The notes under the pieces were generated by a model. It ran no database searches, was not told where the DNA came from, and saw only the letters and a list, made by a program, of their open reading frames with translations. A program made the translations under genes and the position numbers. Below are positions 5,186-5,853 of a stretch of DNA of 5,853 nt, piece by piece (the first letter of the stretch is position 1; each line of letters opens with the position of its first letter). The DNA lies in assembly GCA_964591605.1 (NCBI GenBank), contig CAZQEN010000429.1:1-5853 (forward strand), given 5' to 3'. Source of the stretch: CAYLLT01 sp964591605. Its GTDB lineage: Bacteria; Planctomycetota; Phycisphaerae; UBA1845; PWPN01.

Positions 5186-5853
5186 CCGACGCTCGCGTGA
5201 GTCGATAGGCCAGCAGGATGCCTTCAAGACACAGGTTGGGAATGACCCGGTCGGCGAAATCGCACTGGGCGGCGATCGCCGCGGCGTCACCGCCCGTCAG
5301 GATGAGCGGCGGCCACCTGCCGATCTGCGTCGCGTAGCGCTCCGTGATCTCGCGAAGCGCGCCGATCATCATCGCGAAGATGCCGTTGCGGATCGCGCTG
5401 GGCGTGTCTTTGCCCAATGTCTCCGTGGGGGTGCCAACCTCAACCAGCGGCAGCAGGGCGGTGTGTTCGTGGAGGGCCCGGGCGGCGAGCGCGACGCCCG
5501 GCATGATCGTCCCCCCCAGATACATGCCGTTGTCGGAGATCAGATCGATCGTGAGGGCCGTTCCGAAGTCGGCCACCGCGCAGCAGCCCTGCACCCTCTG
5601 GAACGCGGCGGCCGCTGTGCACAGCCGATCCATGCCCACGCACGACGGGTCGGGCAGGTCCGCGGCCATCGGCGCGTCGAGGTCCTCGCCCAGCACGAGC
5701 AGGGGTTCGAGCCGCCGCTCCTGGCAGAGATTGCGCAGCCGTGACAGCACGGGCGGGCAGACGCAGCTTATCACGATGGCTTTGGGGCCCTCCGGCAGTC
5801 CATCCCACAGAGTCTGGATCTCGCGGACCAGATCCTCGGTCGGCTCGACCGGA
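5172..5853 (-). CDS. coaX: Type III pantothenate kinase (CoaX), N-terminus beyond the window
   Basis: CoaX phosphorylates pantothenate with ATP, the first step of coenzyme A synthesis, in the cytoplasm. About 226 residues are visible, against about 255-260 in the family. The missing piece is the N-terminal D-x-G-N-T phosphate-binding motif. The visible motifs are VISCVCPPVL (the S-V-x-P-x element), VGMDR (the G-x-D-R substrate motif), VADFGTALTIDLI (second phosphate-binding D-x-G-T), GGTIMPG followed by HTALLPLVE, LILTGGDA and the C-terminal NLCLEGILLAY. The frame is open to the window end, and the GTG at 5774 is internal because the upstream residues continue the family sequence. It overlaps the next gene by 14 bases, so the two are probably one operon. 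Motif order and spacing make the call firm. Confidence 0.93.
   Translation of the reverse strand, partial: PVEPTEDLVREIQTLWDGLPEGPKAIVISCVCPPVLSRLRNLCQERRLEPLLVLGEDLDAPMAADLPDPSCVGMDRLCTAAAAFQRVQGCCAVADFGTALTIDLISDNGMYLGGTIMPGVALAARALHEHTALLPLVEVGTPTETLGKDTPSAIRNGIFAMMIGALREITERYATQIGRWPPLILTGGDAAAIAAQCDFADRVIPNLCLEGILLAYRLTRASDEPQ

Noticed and set aside
1..5853. tRNA, rRNA, RNase P RNA, SRP RNA, CRISPR arrays and insertion sequences
   Set aside because: No cloverleaf, conserved RNA core motif, regularly spaced repeat, transposase or terminal inverted repeats were seen.

Overview
The window is GC-rich (about two thirds G+C by eye). Every well-supported gene lies on the minus strand, so transcription runs from high to low coordinates. 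The gene set suggests a bacterium of the Planctomycetota, perhaps Phycisphaerae-like: a FliA/WhiG-type sigma factor without flagellar genes, a membrane-anchored Hanks-type Ser/Thr kinase with an extra N-terminal domain, a type III pantothenate kinase and a very divergent MnmE-family GTPase. The taxonomic call is inference from family style only; no rRNA or other marker is present.

In transcription order from the right edge: (1) coaX (type III pantothenate kinase, N-terminus cut by the window edge) overlaps by 14 bases (2) a 409-residue MnmE/TrmE-like GTPase. All GTPase motifs are intact, but the family's N-terminal and C-terminal signatures are degenerate or missing. After a 126-base gap with candidate promoters comes (3) a 413-residue Ser/Thr protein kinase: an N-terminal GspE/MshE-N-like domain, the kinase domain and one C-terminal membrane segment. 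About 800 bases without a convincing gene follow (1781-2587). They hold a good intrinsic terminator (2197-2231), a sigma70-like promoter right after it (2147-2174) and a long leader of about 360 bases for (4) the sigma factor at 995-1780. Past two small hairpins lies (5) a two-gene unit: an 85-residue BrnT/DUF497-like putative toxin (624-881) and an 86-residue protein with a DUF104/AF2212-like antitoxin segment (351-611). The unit has its own promoter, bracketed by a perfect 9-bp inverted repeat that looks like an autoregulatory operator. The leftmost 350 bases are mostly non-coding, with a possible gene start at the extreme left edge.

The coaX-GTPase pair looks like a housekeeping operon (CoA biosynthesis plus a tRNA-modification-like GTPase). 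The kinase and sigma factor are regulatory genes. Their upstream regions share the 9-mer GGAGTATAA at -10-like positions, a weak hint of co-regulation. The most distinctive items are the toxin/antitoxin-like module, whose antitoxin has a reversed domain order and whose promoter sits inside an inverted repeat, and the MnmE-like protein lacking the C-terminal Cys motif.
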